Below, one piece after another: positions 28,227 to 39,850 of a DNA stretch of 64,000 nucleotides. The stretch is taken from assembly GCA_000697335.1 (NCBI GenBank), contig JNEM01011211.1, forward strand, positions 1 to 64,000. Direction: 5' to 3'. The notes below the pieces were generated by a model. It had not been told where the DNA came from. It did no database searches and was given only the letters and a program-made list of their open reading frames with translations. Positions within the stretch are counted from its first letter, which is position 1; the number at the start of each line of letters is the position of its first letter. Origin of the DNA: Conidiobolus incongruus B7586 (taxonomy: Eukaryota > Entomophthoromycota > Entomophthoromycetes > Entomophthorales > Conidiobolaceae). A program made the translations under genes and the position numbers.

Positions 28227-30152
28227 TCTTATAAAATTTTGAATTAAATGAGAATCTCTTGAATCCTACTTCAAATTTTATATCAAAATATTATTTTACT
28301 CCTTTTCATTAAATATAGGATTTAAAATATGAAATGGTCTTTTTGTCAATTTCTGCATTTTCAAACATATCAAAAATTTTCAATATTGAAATAAAATAAC
28401 TAAAAAAATTCATAGGATAAAATAATATATAAATATATATTTGTATTTGTTATTATTATTTTTTGATTTGAAAATTTATTATTAAAATTACAAATGGTTA
28501 AACTAGAGAGAGATTATCAAGAGTTTTTTATTTAGGTATCATTAAAACTCAACCACAAACCCTTTAAAATCCTTCAAAATTTACAAGCAGCTTAAAATAA
28601 TAATACTATTCAAAACTACAGTTTGTTATTAAATTTGTGACTTTAAAGCCACAAGACAAAGTATCAAGATTTACCAATATCTAGTAGGTTAATTTCTATC
28701 ACTATTTTGTTAATTATTAAAAAAAGTAAAAAATTACATTAAAAATCATCTTTTTATTTTATTAAATTATCAAAGAATTTTAAGATTAATTATAAAAATG
28801 TGTTATATATATTGAAATTTAAAATTGATTTAATTTAAAAAATGTAAAATAGGTGCCCTTCACTTTAATACAAGCTTAGAAGAAATCCAAGGCTGTTACA
28901 GCTATAAAAAGCTTATGTAATTATAGCTAAACACTGAAGCTTTTATATTATATTATTATAATTTATGAATCTTAAATCCTTGTTTTTATTTATTTATTTA
29001 ACCACATATCAAAATGCTTTGATAAGCCAAAACATGCCTATTTATAATTTCAAACAAAATAGCATGTTATTTATAAAATAATATTAATTTTTCATTAAGT
29101 TATAATAGTATAATGGTTTTTATTTAGCTCTTGAAGGTTAAAAAATTGATTATAATTTATATTTTTTTAATAAAATAATTTTTAAATTGTGTTCTTAATA
29201 TAAATTTAGAATGTATTATTTTACCTAAAGATTATGCAATATATAAAGCTAAAGCTGTAAAAACTTTTTTTAATAAAATCAACTGATAAAAGCTACTCTA
29301 TCTAGTGTATTCATTAGATTATAACATGTGATTATAATTGCTTTAGATTATTAAAAATTTAGTTTACAAGGAAGAAAATTCTAAATATAAACTACCAAGG
29401 TTGGAAAATATCTGATTTTAGTTTTAAATAAAAAAGGTTATTTTTAAGGTATTAAGAACTTGCTAAAGATATATCATAAAGTTATATTAATCAAAGAAAG
29501 TATTAATTTTATAATATATATTTATTTTATTATATTTTATATTAAAATTATATTTAAAATTAAATTGAAAAAATTCCATTACCTAATTTCTAATCTTATA
29601 ACAACTGATTATTATTTTTACAAAACACAACATATTTTTATAGTTTCATAAAAATAAAATATAAAATTTTTTTAATTAAAAATAATTTCTATTATAATTA
29701 TTAAAGGTTCATTTTTGACCAAATAATATTTCATTTTATAGGAAAATTTAAATTCTTTCCATGAATCTTATATTCAGTTGGTCATCATATTTACTAGTTA
29801 AATACATTTTATACTTTGAGTTTTTCTTAGTTTCAACTATATATTTTATGATTAATGTTGATAAAATATTAGTTTTATATTCTTTATTTTTGTTCATTGA
29901 TATAACTCAGTCATTTAATTTCATGAGACATTATATCAAAATGGACAATGAATTAAAAATAATATAAACATTAATAGTATTCAAATAAAATAGAAATTGG
30001 AGTAATAGAATGATAAATTTAACATTATTCAATAATATTGATAATAATGGCATGATTTAGAATTATTTGAATGAAAAAATTGCAAAAATATCAATTTTTA
30101 AAAAACCAATATTATATTTAACCAATAGTCAAATATGTTATAATAATAGTTA
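28227..30152. other. AT-rich intergenic DNA
   Basis: 1.9 kb of spacer. The two open frames at about 29460-29651 and 29761-29967 have the F/I/Y/K/L composition of chance translation of A/T sequence and no features of a gene. The patch 28850-29300 is slightly more complex (several AAGCT/AGCTAT words) but unassigned. Confidence 0.6.
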
Positions 30153-31449
30153 TCAAAGTTTTGATGAAGCGGACACTTTAGATTTCAAATTTGTAATCCA
30201 GTCGATATAATCCTTGCACACCTGAAATCAAATATTAAATTAATAATAATTATATTATAAGATGTATAGTTTTTACCTCTTCGCGACAAAAATCATTATG
30301 AACTATGAATAATATTCAATTAGCCGAGAGCTCTGAAAAATTTTAAATCAACTTACGTTCATGATAAGCACCATCATATGATTTAAATGTTACATTAGGA
30401 TGAGTTTTCTTCATGTTCTCGTATACTTGTTGAGTTCCTGCATGGAGAGTGATTTTATCTCCAGTACCATGAGTAAGTAATACGTTAGGAATTTTGATTT
30501 TATCACAGTGATTCTTAATGGCATTGGAGGTTAGTAAATCTTGGGCTACAATTAAATTTTAATATAACATGCTTAAGAAAGCTGAATAAATAGTTAATTA
30601 CCATAGATAAGCGATGCAACAGGAGTAATTAAAGGATCATCTTTATATATTTTAACTTCTTCTTCAATTCTACTAATAAAACTAGGATCTATATTCTATC
30701 ATTAATATACCATTTAAATACATCAAATTTCAATAAATTACCAATATTTGCCTTAGTCTTATGATACGGAAGAATTTTAACAAGCCTTTTAAGGATAAAT
30801 ACTATGACTGGATGAGGTAAAACTTCAGGTGGTACTTCGAATCCAGGAGCTAATTAAATATGTGTAATATATTAGATTTAAGGTAATTTTCAAGTTATTA
30901 AGAAATAAAAAACTTACAACATGCAATAAGCCCATTGATTAAATCTTTCTTTCCACCATAGACGGAGTAATTAAAAGCAGCTAATCCTCCCTAAACAATC
31001 AGATGATTAAACTCTGAAGAAATTAATATATCAACGATAGATCATACATAACTGTGACCCATTAAAACCAAATTAAGTCTAGGATCATAAAATTTTTCTA
31101 CAATTTCGTCAATATCTCTAAATAGTGTTTTAAAACTGCTTCCAACTCCCAGTTTCTTGATTTTTTGAGCAGTCTCTCCATGACCCCTCTGGTCAAAAGA
31201 GACTACTTTGATACCGTTTTGTGCAAAGCGCTTGAAAAATTCTACGTAGCGTTTAGTGTGTTCACCGAATCCATGTAAGAAAATGACTATCGAATTAAGA
31301 GGAGTATCGATTGGCTAAATGTAATTCAATATTAAAAATAAATTAAAAAGACATAAATTTTCAATTACACTCCAAATTCTCAATAATAAATCAGTATTTG
31401 AATGTTTTGTAGTATACCACTCTTCACGAATATCAACAGAGTTCTCCAT
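30153..31449 (-). CDS. monoacylglycerol lipase-like alpha/beta hydrolase
   Basis: Eight exons (genomic order 30153-30221, 30277-30302, 30357-30545, 30602-30688, 30742-30849, 30918-30990, 31048-31314, 31369-31449) encode 299 residues, the normal size for the family. Motifs: oxyanion-hole region FLHGFGEHTKRY, then SFDQRGHGET, the nucleophile elbow GHSYGG with S115 (split by intron 2), catalytic Asp in HGTGDKIT (D235), and catalytic His in GAYHELHND (H267). The serine-hydrolase triad is thus complete. Expected to release fatty acid and glycerol from monoacylglycerol on lipid droplets or membranes. Exon 7 is only 26 nt. All junctions keep frame with GT-AG borders. A relic of the last exon of a second copy lies about 3 kb away (33217-33270). 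Confidence 0.9.
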
Positions 31450-33216
31450 TTAATAAATATATGTTATTGGAAAGATTATTTAACTGATTTTCAAAGTGAA
31501 AAACTTTATAAACTATGTGACTGATAATCCCTTTTTATATCAAATTTCAATGATTTAATGGCTCGAGATTATTAACCAATCAATCATTAGAAACGTTTAC
31601 CCTAAACTTATTATTTTAATTATATTCGAATTATTCAAATTTTCATATGAATTATAAATATTCATTTAAAATCAATCATAAGATACTTACAAATATAGTC
31701 AAAAAAATTACAGTTAATAATGATACAATTCATATATGAGTTATTTGAGAAAGTATATAATACTCTACTATAATTTCTTTCTGTCATTCTAATATATTTA
31801 CAATACTTGGGTTGATGAGAATCAAGTCTGGAATTTTAAAATTTGATTTTTTTGAAGTGAATTATAAACACTGCATCAATATTAAAAAATTGTGTATCAT
31901 AATTTTTAGAAAAATAATGTCCTTTTAAAATATGAGCAATGATAATTTGCTTTATTGTTCACAATATCCATATACTACATCAAAGAGATTTTGGATGTCT
32001 AATAAGTAATATGATCTTTCATTTAATTAATATAAAACCATTCATAAATTAACCATGATATATGAAATGGTTGTAAAAAATCAATCCCTTCAAAATATAA
32101 ATATTAATTCAATCCAGTTATTAATCAGGATTATCCAGGATTAATAAATTGTAACGATGATTATTTCGGATCATTTTTTTGTTTATCATTTTGGGTCAAG
32201 TGAAAATTGAAAATATTTCAAAAGTTTATTGGTTAATGTTTCAACATACACATAGAATTTAGTAAGATATTTTTATAAGACAAATCAATAATATTTTAAT
32301 AATCTTTAAAAATTACTTTGATTCCTATATTGTTAGAAGATAATCTGTCAAAGCATTTTAAAAACCTTTTAAGCTTTTTAATTTTTTACCCACCACTTTA
32401 TCCATATAGTTATCACTCACAAATAGCTGAGGATAAATAATTATCCATTTCAAAGGATTACTTAGTACTTGGTTCTTAATTTAATAGCTTCGATGTTTTG
32501 AATAATTACATTTTCAACGAAGATTTGCATTACCCACTAAAAGCTCAAAAATTTGAAATAATCAATTATACGTCAATTTTAAATAATCCATAATTTCATT
32601 TCTAAATGATATGGAAACTAGAATTATAAGTAATATCATTAAAATTTATCTACAACTAAATTATTATCAGTTGATTTAAATATTATCGATTAAGAAAAAT
32701 GAAACAAATTCTGTGATAATATTTCTATTATATTTTCCAATTTGCCAAAATATTAAGTTTTAATTTTCAAATATATTAAAGTATGTAAAATAAAATTGTC
32801 AAATTTTAATATCAAAATAGTTGAAGGTAAAAATTAAATATACCAATATATTATTATAAAAACAATTCAGCTAAATCCATTTTTTATATCTCTTGATCAT
32901 TGTGATTGATTTGAATATTTAAACATAATTTTTCAAGATGAAATTTAAACTTACCATTTATATATGTGTCTATAAATTTGAAAAAGTATTGATAATAAGA
33001 CAGATAATAACTTTGGTATATAATATAATCGAGAAGCAAAAATCAATTGTTTCAACTATTATTGGATATTCTTAAATAACTCAATATGTTTAAAGTAAAA
33101 TTGTTTAAAATGTTTAAACATCATTTAAATATTAAGTATAGGTCTAAAGGGTATTTAACCAATTGCCTTGAGTTTAATAATGATAGTAATATTTAAATCA
33201 ATAATTAGTACTTTGG
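31450..33216. other. AT-rich intergenic DNA
   Basis: Promoter side of the lipase gene followed by AT-rich spacer. No coding or RNA gene recognised. Confidence 0.6.
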
Positions 33217-33270
33217 AGGATATACTTTAGGCTTTAAATTTATAGTCCAATCGATGCAATTTTCACATAT
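33217..33270 (-). pseudogene. relic of a lipase last exon
   Basis: About 54 bases align with the last exon of the lipase gene at 30153-30221: both contain ACTTTAG, then TTTAAATTT or TTCAAATTT, then GTCCAATCGAT or ATCCAGTCGAT, in the same order and spacing, ending near the equivalent splice acceptor. Orientation is the same. I could not recognise further exons nearby with confidence. It looks like the remnant of an old tandem duplication of the lipase gene. Confidence 0.5.
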
Positions 33271-34098
33271 TATTCACTGCTTTGTTGTTATAGAAAGACG
33301 AGCTTGAGTATATTGTAAATTGGTTATTATATGATGTTAATAATATTTGGATATTTAACATTTTAGAACCTCAATGAAGCTTGCGATCATTAATACAAAA
33401 CTATCTTGTGTATAGTTTAAATAACACAATAATTTAAATATATTTTGAATAATATAAATGTTGATATAAGTTTCGGGTAAATTTTGCCTAACCGTATAAT
33501 CACATAGGTAATAATCTTATACAAAGTTTTAAAAAAGCTAATATATTCATTTTATATTATTTGAAGTGCATAAAGGATAATGGGATAAAACTTTATGATG
33601 AATGAGAAATAGTTGAGTTTCTCTATAATTTTTTATATCATGTAATAATTATATTAATGAAGCTCTGATCCGTTTTTAAAGTATTCAAATGAATAGTACT
33701 TTAAATGGTTATAAGTAAAGAAAAATATGCTCTATTTAATATTTCAGGGGTTTGGAAAAGTGATATCAATTAAGTTAATTACATGCTTTGTACCTTGAAT
33801 AAATATGTATAATCAATTGATAAATGAAAAGTAGATGTTATTTTGCAAATAATGAGATTTAGCATTTGAAATTATTTTTGCAAATTACATTTTATCATTG
33901 GGATAATTAAAATATTATATACGTTCATAAGCTAATAAATGGTATATAAAAGCAGATAGTGCTATTATCTTATTTCTATTCAATGTTAATTTAAATAATG
34001 AAACTAAAATATTGGAACTATTATGGTAATGTCCTGTCAATTATTCAATATTGATGACATTGGTATTATGATCTTTGCTCTTGATAACTTTGATTTGC
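33271..34098. other. AT-rich intergenic DNA
   Basis: About 830 bases between the lipase relic and the methyltransferase pseudogene. Further lipase exons, if present, are beyond recognition by eye. Confidence 0.5.
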
Positions 34099-37000
34099 TT
34101 AGTGATTAAAACTGAACTGAATGTTTCCACCATTCACCTTAGCTGAGAATTTGGGAATTTTGCTAGCCAGGACTATTTCATCGTCTTTGTCAGATTTCAG
34201 GTTGTCAATTTCATTTTGATCTACTTTGGAAATGTTACGAGTTTTGGGTACCGGTATATGGCTGATAAATTCTCTCTTGAACTCGTTTAAGTTGTTGCTT
34301 CTAAATATTTTGAGGAATGAGTGAGGAATTTTATTGATAATTGAACAGATTGCATAACTTTTGTAATGAATTTCTTGTCCAAGAGAACTAACCTATTAAG
34401 TTTAGATGAATTGGAAATATCGTATTCCTGAGATATCCCTATATTGATTTGAATCATATTACGGAACTTAGCTTCAACCAAACTTTGTCCCAAGGTATAT
34501 GCGAGAAGAAAAGATACAGCATTATCAATTTGACGATAAATATTGAAAGGATTTTCAAGTCAGAACCATTAAAAATTGAAGCCATATGGGAAGCTCTGAA
34601 CTCTAGCGTACTCACGGACACTTAATAAACGTCTTTAAGAAGGGCGAATAACTATACCACTCTTAGACATTGGATCCAAGTCAGTAATTCCCGAGAAAAA
34701 AATTTCCTTTGAAGTCTATTTTACCAAAAAAGACCCTTCCAACAATTACGACGATTTGCTGCACTACCCTTATGAGAGAGATACCAAGACTCGAATGGGC
34801 CAGGAAGACTGTGGTGGTCAAGGTCTGGAACCATGGGAATGTCGCAACTTTTTCCAGCGTTTAATTCATACAAACTCCTCATGACACGTTGACAAAACTT
34901 AGTGGAACTTTAATGACATCAGTATTGGAACTCTGAAATGGCGGGTGACTGGTATTCCAGCTCCATGTATTCTATATAATTTCTATCTGTTACTTCAAAT
35001 TTGATAACAATATTGAGGCATTAATGAGTATCTTTGTGATCTGGAACTACTTTGGGTGGATTCTTATATACATAGTGAAGAAGATCGAAAATGGCAGCGA
35101 ATACATTCACCTCAGGTTTTGGAGCACATTGTCTGGTTCTCTTATTCTAGTAGTAATTGGCGTTAAAAGGTAGTTGAATAGCTATAGAGCAGTTTTTGGC
35201 AAAGCACGTTGATGGCTGTAAGGAATTAGGTATTGCTTTACCTAGTTTGGTGCCCAATTTAATAATATAAGTCTAGATTGATTTCATCTATTAAGGCCTG
35301 CTTGTTGAATACTAAATCTAACTTGGTATCCCATACAAGTGAGTGAACGGAAGATGAATTTCAAATCACCCTGCTTGGTACCTCCAACAATTTTCAGTTC
35401 ATCTTGTTCACGACCTAAAATTGATTAAACTTCGTGCACTTTCTAGTAAAAAAATAGTTAGGACGTTAGAAACCAACATAGATGTGGCAATCAATGAATT
35501 TTTAATATCATTGGCTTTCTTATATTGATTGATACCACTAAATCCTTGATAAAGGAGGACCGCAATAAATCATATCAATTGATCCAAGAGGTGGAAGTAT
35601 TGGCAATGATTTACTTAAAGTATATAGCCGCAGCTAGCTCAGTACCTTCATTGTAAATAAAAATAGCCCTCTTCAAGAGCAATTTGGCATATTAGTTATA
35701 CCCAGTAGCATCAGGGAAATTCTTCTTGAAAGATAGAGTGGCAGCACAATCATTCTCAATGGAATATTCAGTGTCAACTAATCCAGCTTCTTTGAAACCA
35801 TACGTCATGCCACCACATCGTGAGAAAATATCGAGTGCAACAGGAGGATTGGATGTTTTGACAGTTTCATCGCATTGCTTAATCTGAGTTTGTCTGATAT
35901 CCATGCATTGCTGGCAATATTGAACTTTGTTATCATTGGAAACCTCGAGAGCGTCAGAGCTGTTTTTAAGTTTAGAAGTATAAAATTGATCTGGATCCTT
36001 GATATATTCAGCCAAGTTTTTGATTTCGTTTTCATGCTGAAGGAAACATTTACCTTCAAATCTTTGGATATTATTAGTACTATATCTCGGACGAAATTAT
36101 ATTTCTAGGGCTCTTGATGTTAGTTTTGGGACTGTGAACAGTGTTGGCTTCAATAGAAGAAACTGATCTTTCAACGCGCTTCAAGTATCTAGCCTGGAAA
36201 TTGAGAGAGCATTTGTTTGATTCATTTTCAAGACAATCTGATTCTCCTTCCTCGAGAGATACAGGTTGACCAATTTGGTAAAGGCCAGTCTGAGAGGTAG
36301 GGATGATGTAAACAAAGTCGTACAAGTGATATTTGATATCTTTATAAGTCACTTCCTGCTTGTTGGCAACAATATTATCATAATCCCGTCTAGTTTCTTG
36401 GAGGATTTCTGTTGGGTTTAAGACTGCACTAGTTCAATATGGTACCATAAGCTGAAGAATTATGAGTCTTTTATTCAGATTCATCTTTGGACAAAGACAT
36501 GACATCCATTTTGCACTTGGAAATCACATTTTGCTAAGAAATTGTAAAACTTCTTTGATTGTAAGGAATACTTGTGGTCCAGAGAGTTCTCCAATGCCAG
36601 TTTTTGATCCATGAATAAATACATTAGCAACGAATTTGGTGTTTTCAAGCTTACTCTTGAATAAAACTCTAATTAAAGCAACTCGGCGGCGTTGACTGAT
36701 TGGATCTTTGAAGGTGATAGAATCTCCTGCTTGGATAATTTCATCACTCAATTTAACCTTAGCATAAAAATTACCATAGGTAATGGATTCATCTTCGTAG
36801 TTTTATTGTTCTACTATTATCAATGATAACTGATTCATCATACCAAAAGATGATGTTTCCATCACTGGATTGATAAACTGGACCATCTTCGAGGCCATTT
36901 TGGACTCACTGTTGAGGAGCAAGGAACCCAGCGACCATCTCCTTAATAAGATCGGTTACTACAAGAACAGTGATACTGTTGTTGGCAGGATTACCGTTAT

Positions 37001-37760
37001 AATGCACTCTCTGACACGGGTTTTCACTATTGGCTTTAATAATAGGTACACTTGCTCTCAAGTCCAAGATAGATTAGCAAATAAGGGTTGTCCAAAAGTC
37101 AAAGTAGTCACGATTTTCAATTCAATACTCACGTTGCTAGTGTAGTTGGTCTAAAAACGTTTTAAATTCACAAGGGCTATGACTAGAAGATTGTCATAAA
37201 ATGGGAAAGTTTACTTGGATAAATGAGTTAAATTTCATTCAAGTAATTGTAATGTAGCTTCAGGTTCGTTGATTAATGTGAAATTGAAAAGATTAGCTGC
37301 TCTAATTTGTTTGAATAGTGTTGAATTTTGGTGCTTTCTAATAATAGGATTTTCTCAAATAATAATCAGCAAATTGTGTTCTCAATCAAATTTCACTGAC
37401 TCCACTCAATTTAAATTCGACTTAAAAATGGAAAATGGTGGTTAACTTGATTAGAGTGCGGTTAGACTATTTATTTCCCTAGTTTTGAAAAGCATCATCA
37501 TTTTTTATTAAGAAATTCATCTTGCTCATCATCAAAGGCGGGATTTATATAATAAACTACCAAATCTTATTTCTCAGGTTCACCAATTTGCGCTTCTATG
37601 ATCCATTGCCTTTTGGTAGGATAATAAAGATCATAATTTGGAATTAAGCAACAAAACAAATTATTAATGAAAGTTTAGATCTTTGGTTTCTTCAATAGCA
37701 TTTTCAGTTTTTTGAATGAAAACAGCAGCTTTTCTTAGTGAAAAGGGGCCAATTTAGATA
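34099..37760 (-). pseudogene. DNMT1-type cytosine-5 DNA methyltransferase pseudogene
   Basis: Read from high to low coordinates, the parts of a DNMT1-like protein appear in order but in changing frames with many stops. An RFTS-like N-terminal zone (about 37760-37300) contains DLYYPTKRQWIIEAQIGEPEK. First BAH domain (about 36750-36524): DEIIQAGDSITFKD...VFIHGSKTGIGE. Second BAH (about 36352-36130): YHLYDFVYIIPTSQTGLYQIGQPVS. Methyltransferase motif I (about 35870-35800): ALDIFSRCGGMTYGFKEAG. Motif IV zone near 35541-35558, where the expected GPPCQGFS is shifted and the catalytic Cys codon is lost. Motif VIII-IX zone: NCWKGLF and SVREYARVQ. Motif X (about 34500): IDNAVSFLLAYTLGQSLVEAKFR. The breaks are spread over the whole length, so it is an old pseudogene rather than a gene with a few sequencing errors. 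A functional copy elsewhere cannot be excluded. Confidence 0.85.
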
Positions 37761-37992
37761 TGAATATAACTTAAATAGATAGATTAACTCAAGCTGATGA
37801 TTTATTTGTTTCACTAGTTTTCATATGAACAATCTATAAAAAGGATTCAATAACAAATTTATTAATTCCTTTTTAAAAATATTAAAAATTTATAATTATA
37901 ATTAGCTTTAGACACATTTCTTTTATTCCTAGATGCTACTTCAATCATTGATAAATGGATATAACCTATGATGTTACAGAGTTGTTCTATTA
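37761..37992. other. spacer between pseudogene and transposon
   Basis: AT-rich DNA; the 5' end and promoter of the former methyltransferase gene may have been here. Nothing specific is seen. Confidence 0.5.
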
Positions 37993-38337
37993 CACAGTGG
38001 TTCAAAAAGTTTACCAATTTTGATTTTATATTTTAATAATTTAAATAAAAATAAAGGGGAAAAATATGATTTTAATAAATAATAACTCCCTTGTACTTCA
38101 AAAACAGAACTTTATACTAATGATAATTACTTAACCACTTTACAAGGTTTTCATAATTTATCTTCAAAATTCTTCTTTTAGTTTTGAAATGTGAAATTGA
38201 AATGTCAAATTCATTTTCCTGAATTAAATTCTTCAATTTATCAAAGCAATTATAATCACAAATATTTATATCTAGTGATTATAGTGGGTTTGGTAATAAA
38301 AACCAATTCTTTTCAATAAACAAATCTTTCATTTTTG

Positions 38338-38382
<45 letters not shown>

Positions 38383-39304
38383 TTATCATATGAAATAAAT
38401 GATTTTTTAATCGAATTTTCCATATATTAATTTGTGACTTTATTTTAAAATTCTAAAATATATGCTACTATTATAATTTATTTTTGCTGGTAATAATTGG
38501 TGGAATGTTATATAATTAATATTTATGCCTAATAAAAATATTTACTTTTTCAAATAATTTTTGTTTGATAATTCATAGTGGTGTTTTTAATTTTTTTAAC
38601 CAAAGCAATTTTTTATTTCTTAGTAATAAATCATATAATAGAATTTATAACTAATCTATTATAATAATTTTTTAAACTTTGTAAAATAAACCTTATAAAA
38701 ACATATATTTAGATCAGCTATATTTTTTCTTTTATCTATTTAATCTCTAATTAAAATATAAAGTGCTTGTGCTGTAAAATTTTTAACTAATTTTGAGTTA
38801 TTTTCTAATATAATGATAATAAATTTAACATCCAGATATAAAGATTGTGCTAGTTTTTTTATTGAGGTATATAAGTGATATTTTAAATACTTTTCTATTT
38901 ATATTTCGCTAATTATAGATTTAAAATAACATAAACAAAGTAATTTTTTTATATTAGGTCTTCCAACTTTAAGTTGATTAAATTAATATGTAATATTTTA
39001 CTTTTAAAACTTTTTGTCACTAGTAACTATTCAGAAATTTTTCTGAATAGTTGATATATATCGTTTTGTATAGTATGGTACCTTGTTAAATGCTTTTTAT
39101 TTAATTTAGGTAAATTTTGAAATTCTATGATTTCCAGTCATTTTATTTTTTGTTGATATTATCCTAGAAAGTTATATTATATATATAATAAATATGATAA
39201 ACCATTAGATCTCTTACTATTAATTAAAATAATTATAAAGTGAAACAATTATAATTAATAAAATAGTATTTAATTTGTAAGGGATTACCTTTTGAACCAC
39301 TGGC
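37993..39304 (-). mobile_element. decayed Tc1/mariner-type DNA transposon
   Basis: Length 1312 bp, typical of Tc1/mariner. The left end reads CACAGTGGTTCAAAAAGTTTACC and the right end, inverted, GCCAGTGGTTCAAAAGGTAATCC: a terminal inverted repeat with a perfect core CAGTGGTTCAAAA. Both ends are flanked by TA (37991-37992 and 39305-39306), the target duplication of the superfamily. The minus strand near 38100-38330 still shows a Tc1-like C-terminal region (LDINICDYNCFDKLKNLIQENEFD, resembling the sPDLNPiE...LK block that holds the last acidic catalytic residue). The rest of the transposase is unreadable: dense stops, AT drift and a long (TA)n expansion at 38340-38379. It is dead and old. Confidence 0.75.
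38340..38379. repeat. (TA)n microsatellite inside the transposon
   Basis: About 20 TA dinucleotides expanded within the decayed Tc1/mariner element. Confidence 0.9.
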
Positions 39305-39306
39305 TA

Positions 39307-39850
39307 TCTTGTTAAACATGTATAATATATTAATTATTTTTAATATAAAATACATGAGTTTTAGTTATTTGGATTAAGAAAAGCAACCCAAACACCAAAC
39401 CCAATGCAATTAATACAGTTTGAATCAATAATATAATTTTTTTATGAAAAATCACATCAGATTGAAAACTATTGGTAAAATCTGATTTAAGTAACCAAAC
39501 TTGATTTCACCTGTTGATTGGTTGAATACAAAGACGCGTTTTCAAACAATGACAATATAAGTATATTTTTACTTGGAAGTTTATTGATTTACCAAGGCAA
39601 AAAGAAACATCATAACTGATAATGTTAAAATATATTTTTAATTGAAATTCAAATTAATAATATATTTCACGTAATATTAAACAAAGACTATTAGAAGTTT
39701 TGATAAAATTTATATCCTTATGTTTTGACTAACCTTGAACTATTTGATTACATTGGTGTATATTTGTTAAGATAGATTTAAATTTTTATTTTAAATATCA
39801 TTTAAATCAAAAACTTTCCAGGTAAAGCTGATAATTTCTTATAATCTGTA
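39307..39850. other. AT-rich spacer
   Basis: About 540 bases between the transposon and the transpeptidase pseudogene; no feature recognised. Confidence 0.6.

Noticed and set aside
29460-29967. Two open frames translating to hydrophobic F/I/Y/L/K-rich chains that look membrane-like.
   Set aside because: This composition is what random A/T-rich DNA encodes; no conserved motif, no suitable context and no splice pattern.
38340-38379. Regular TA repeats considered as a CRISPR-like or origin-like array.
   Set aside because: Plain dinucleotide microsatellite without spacers; the genome is eukaryotic.
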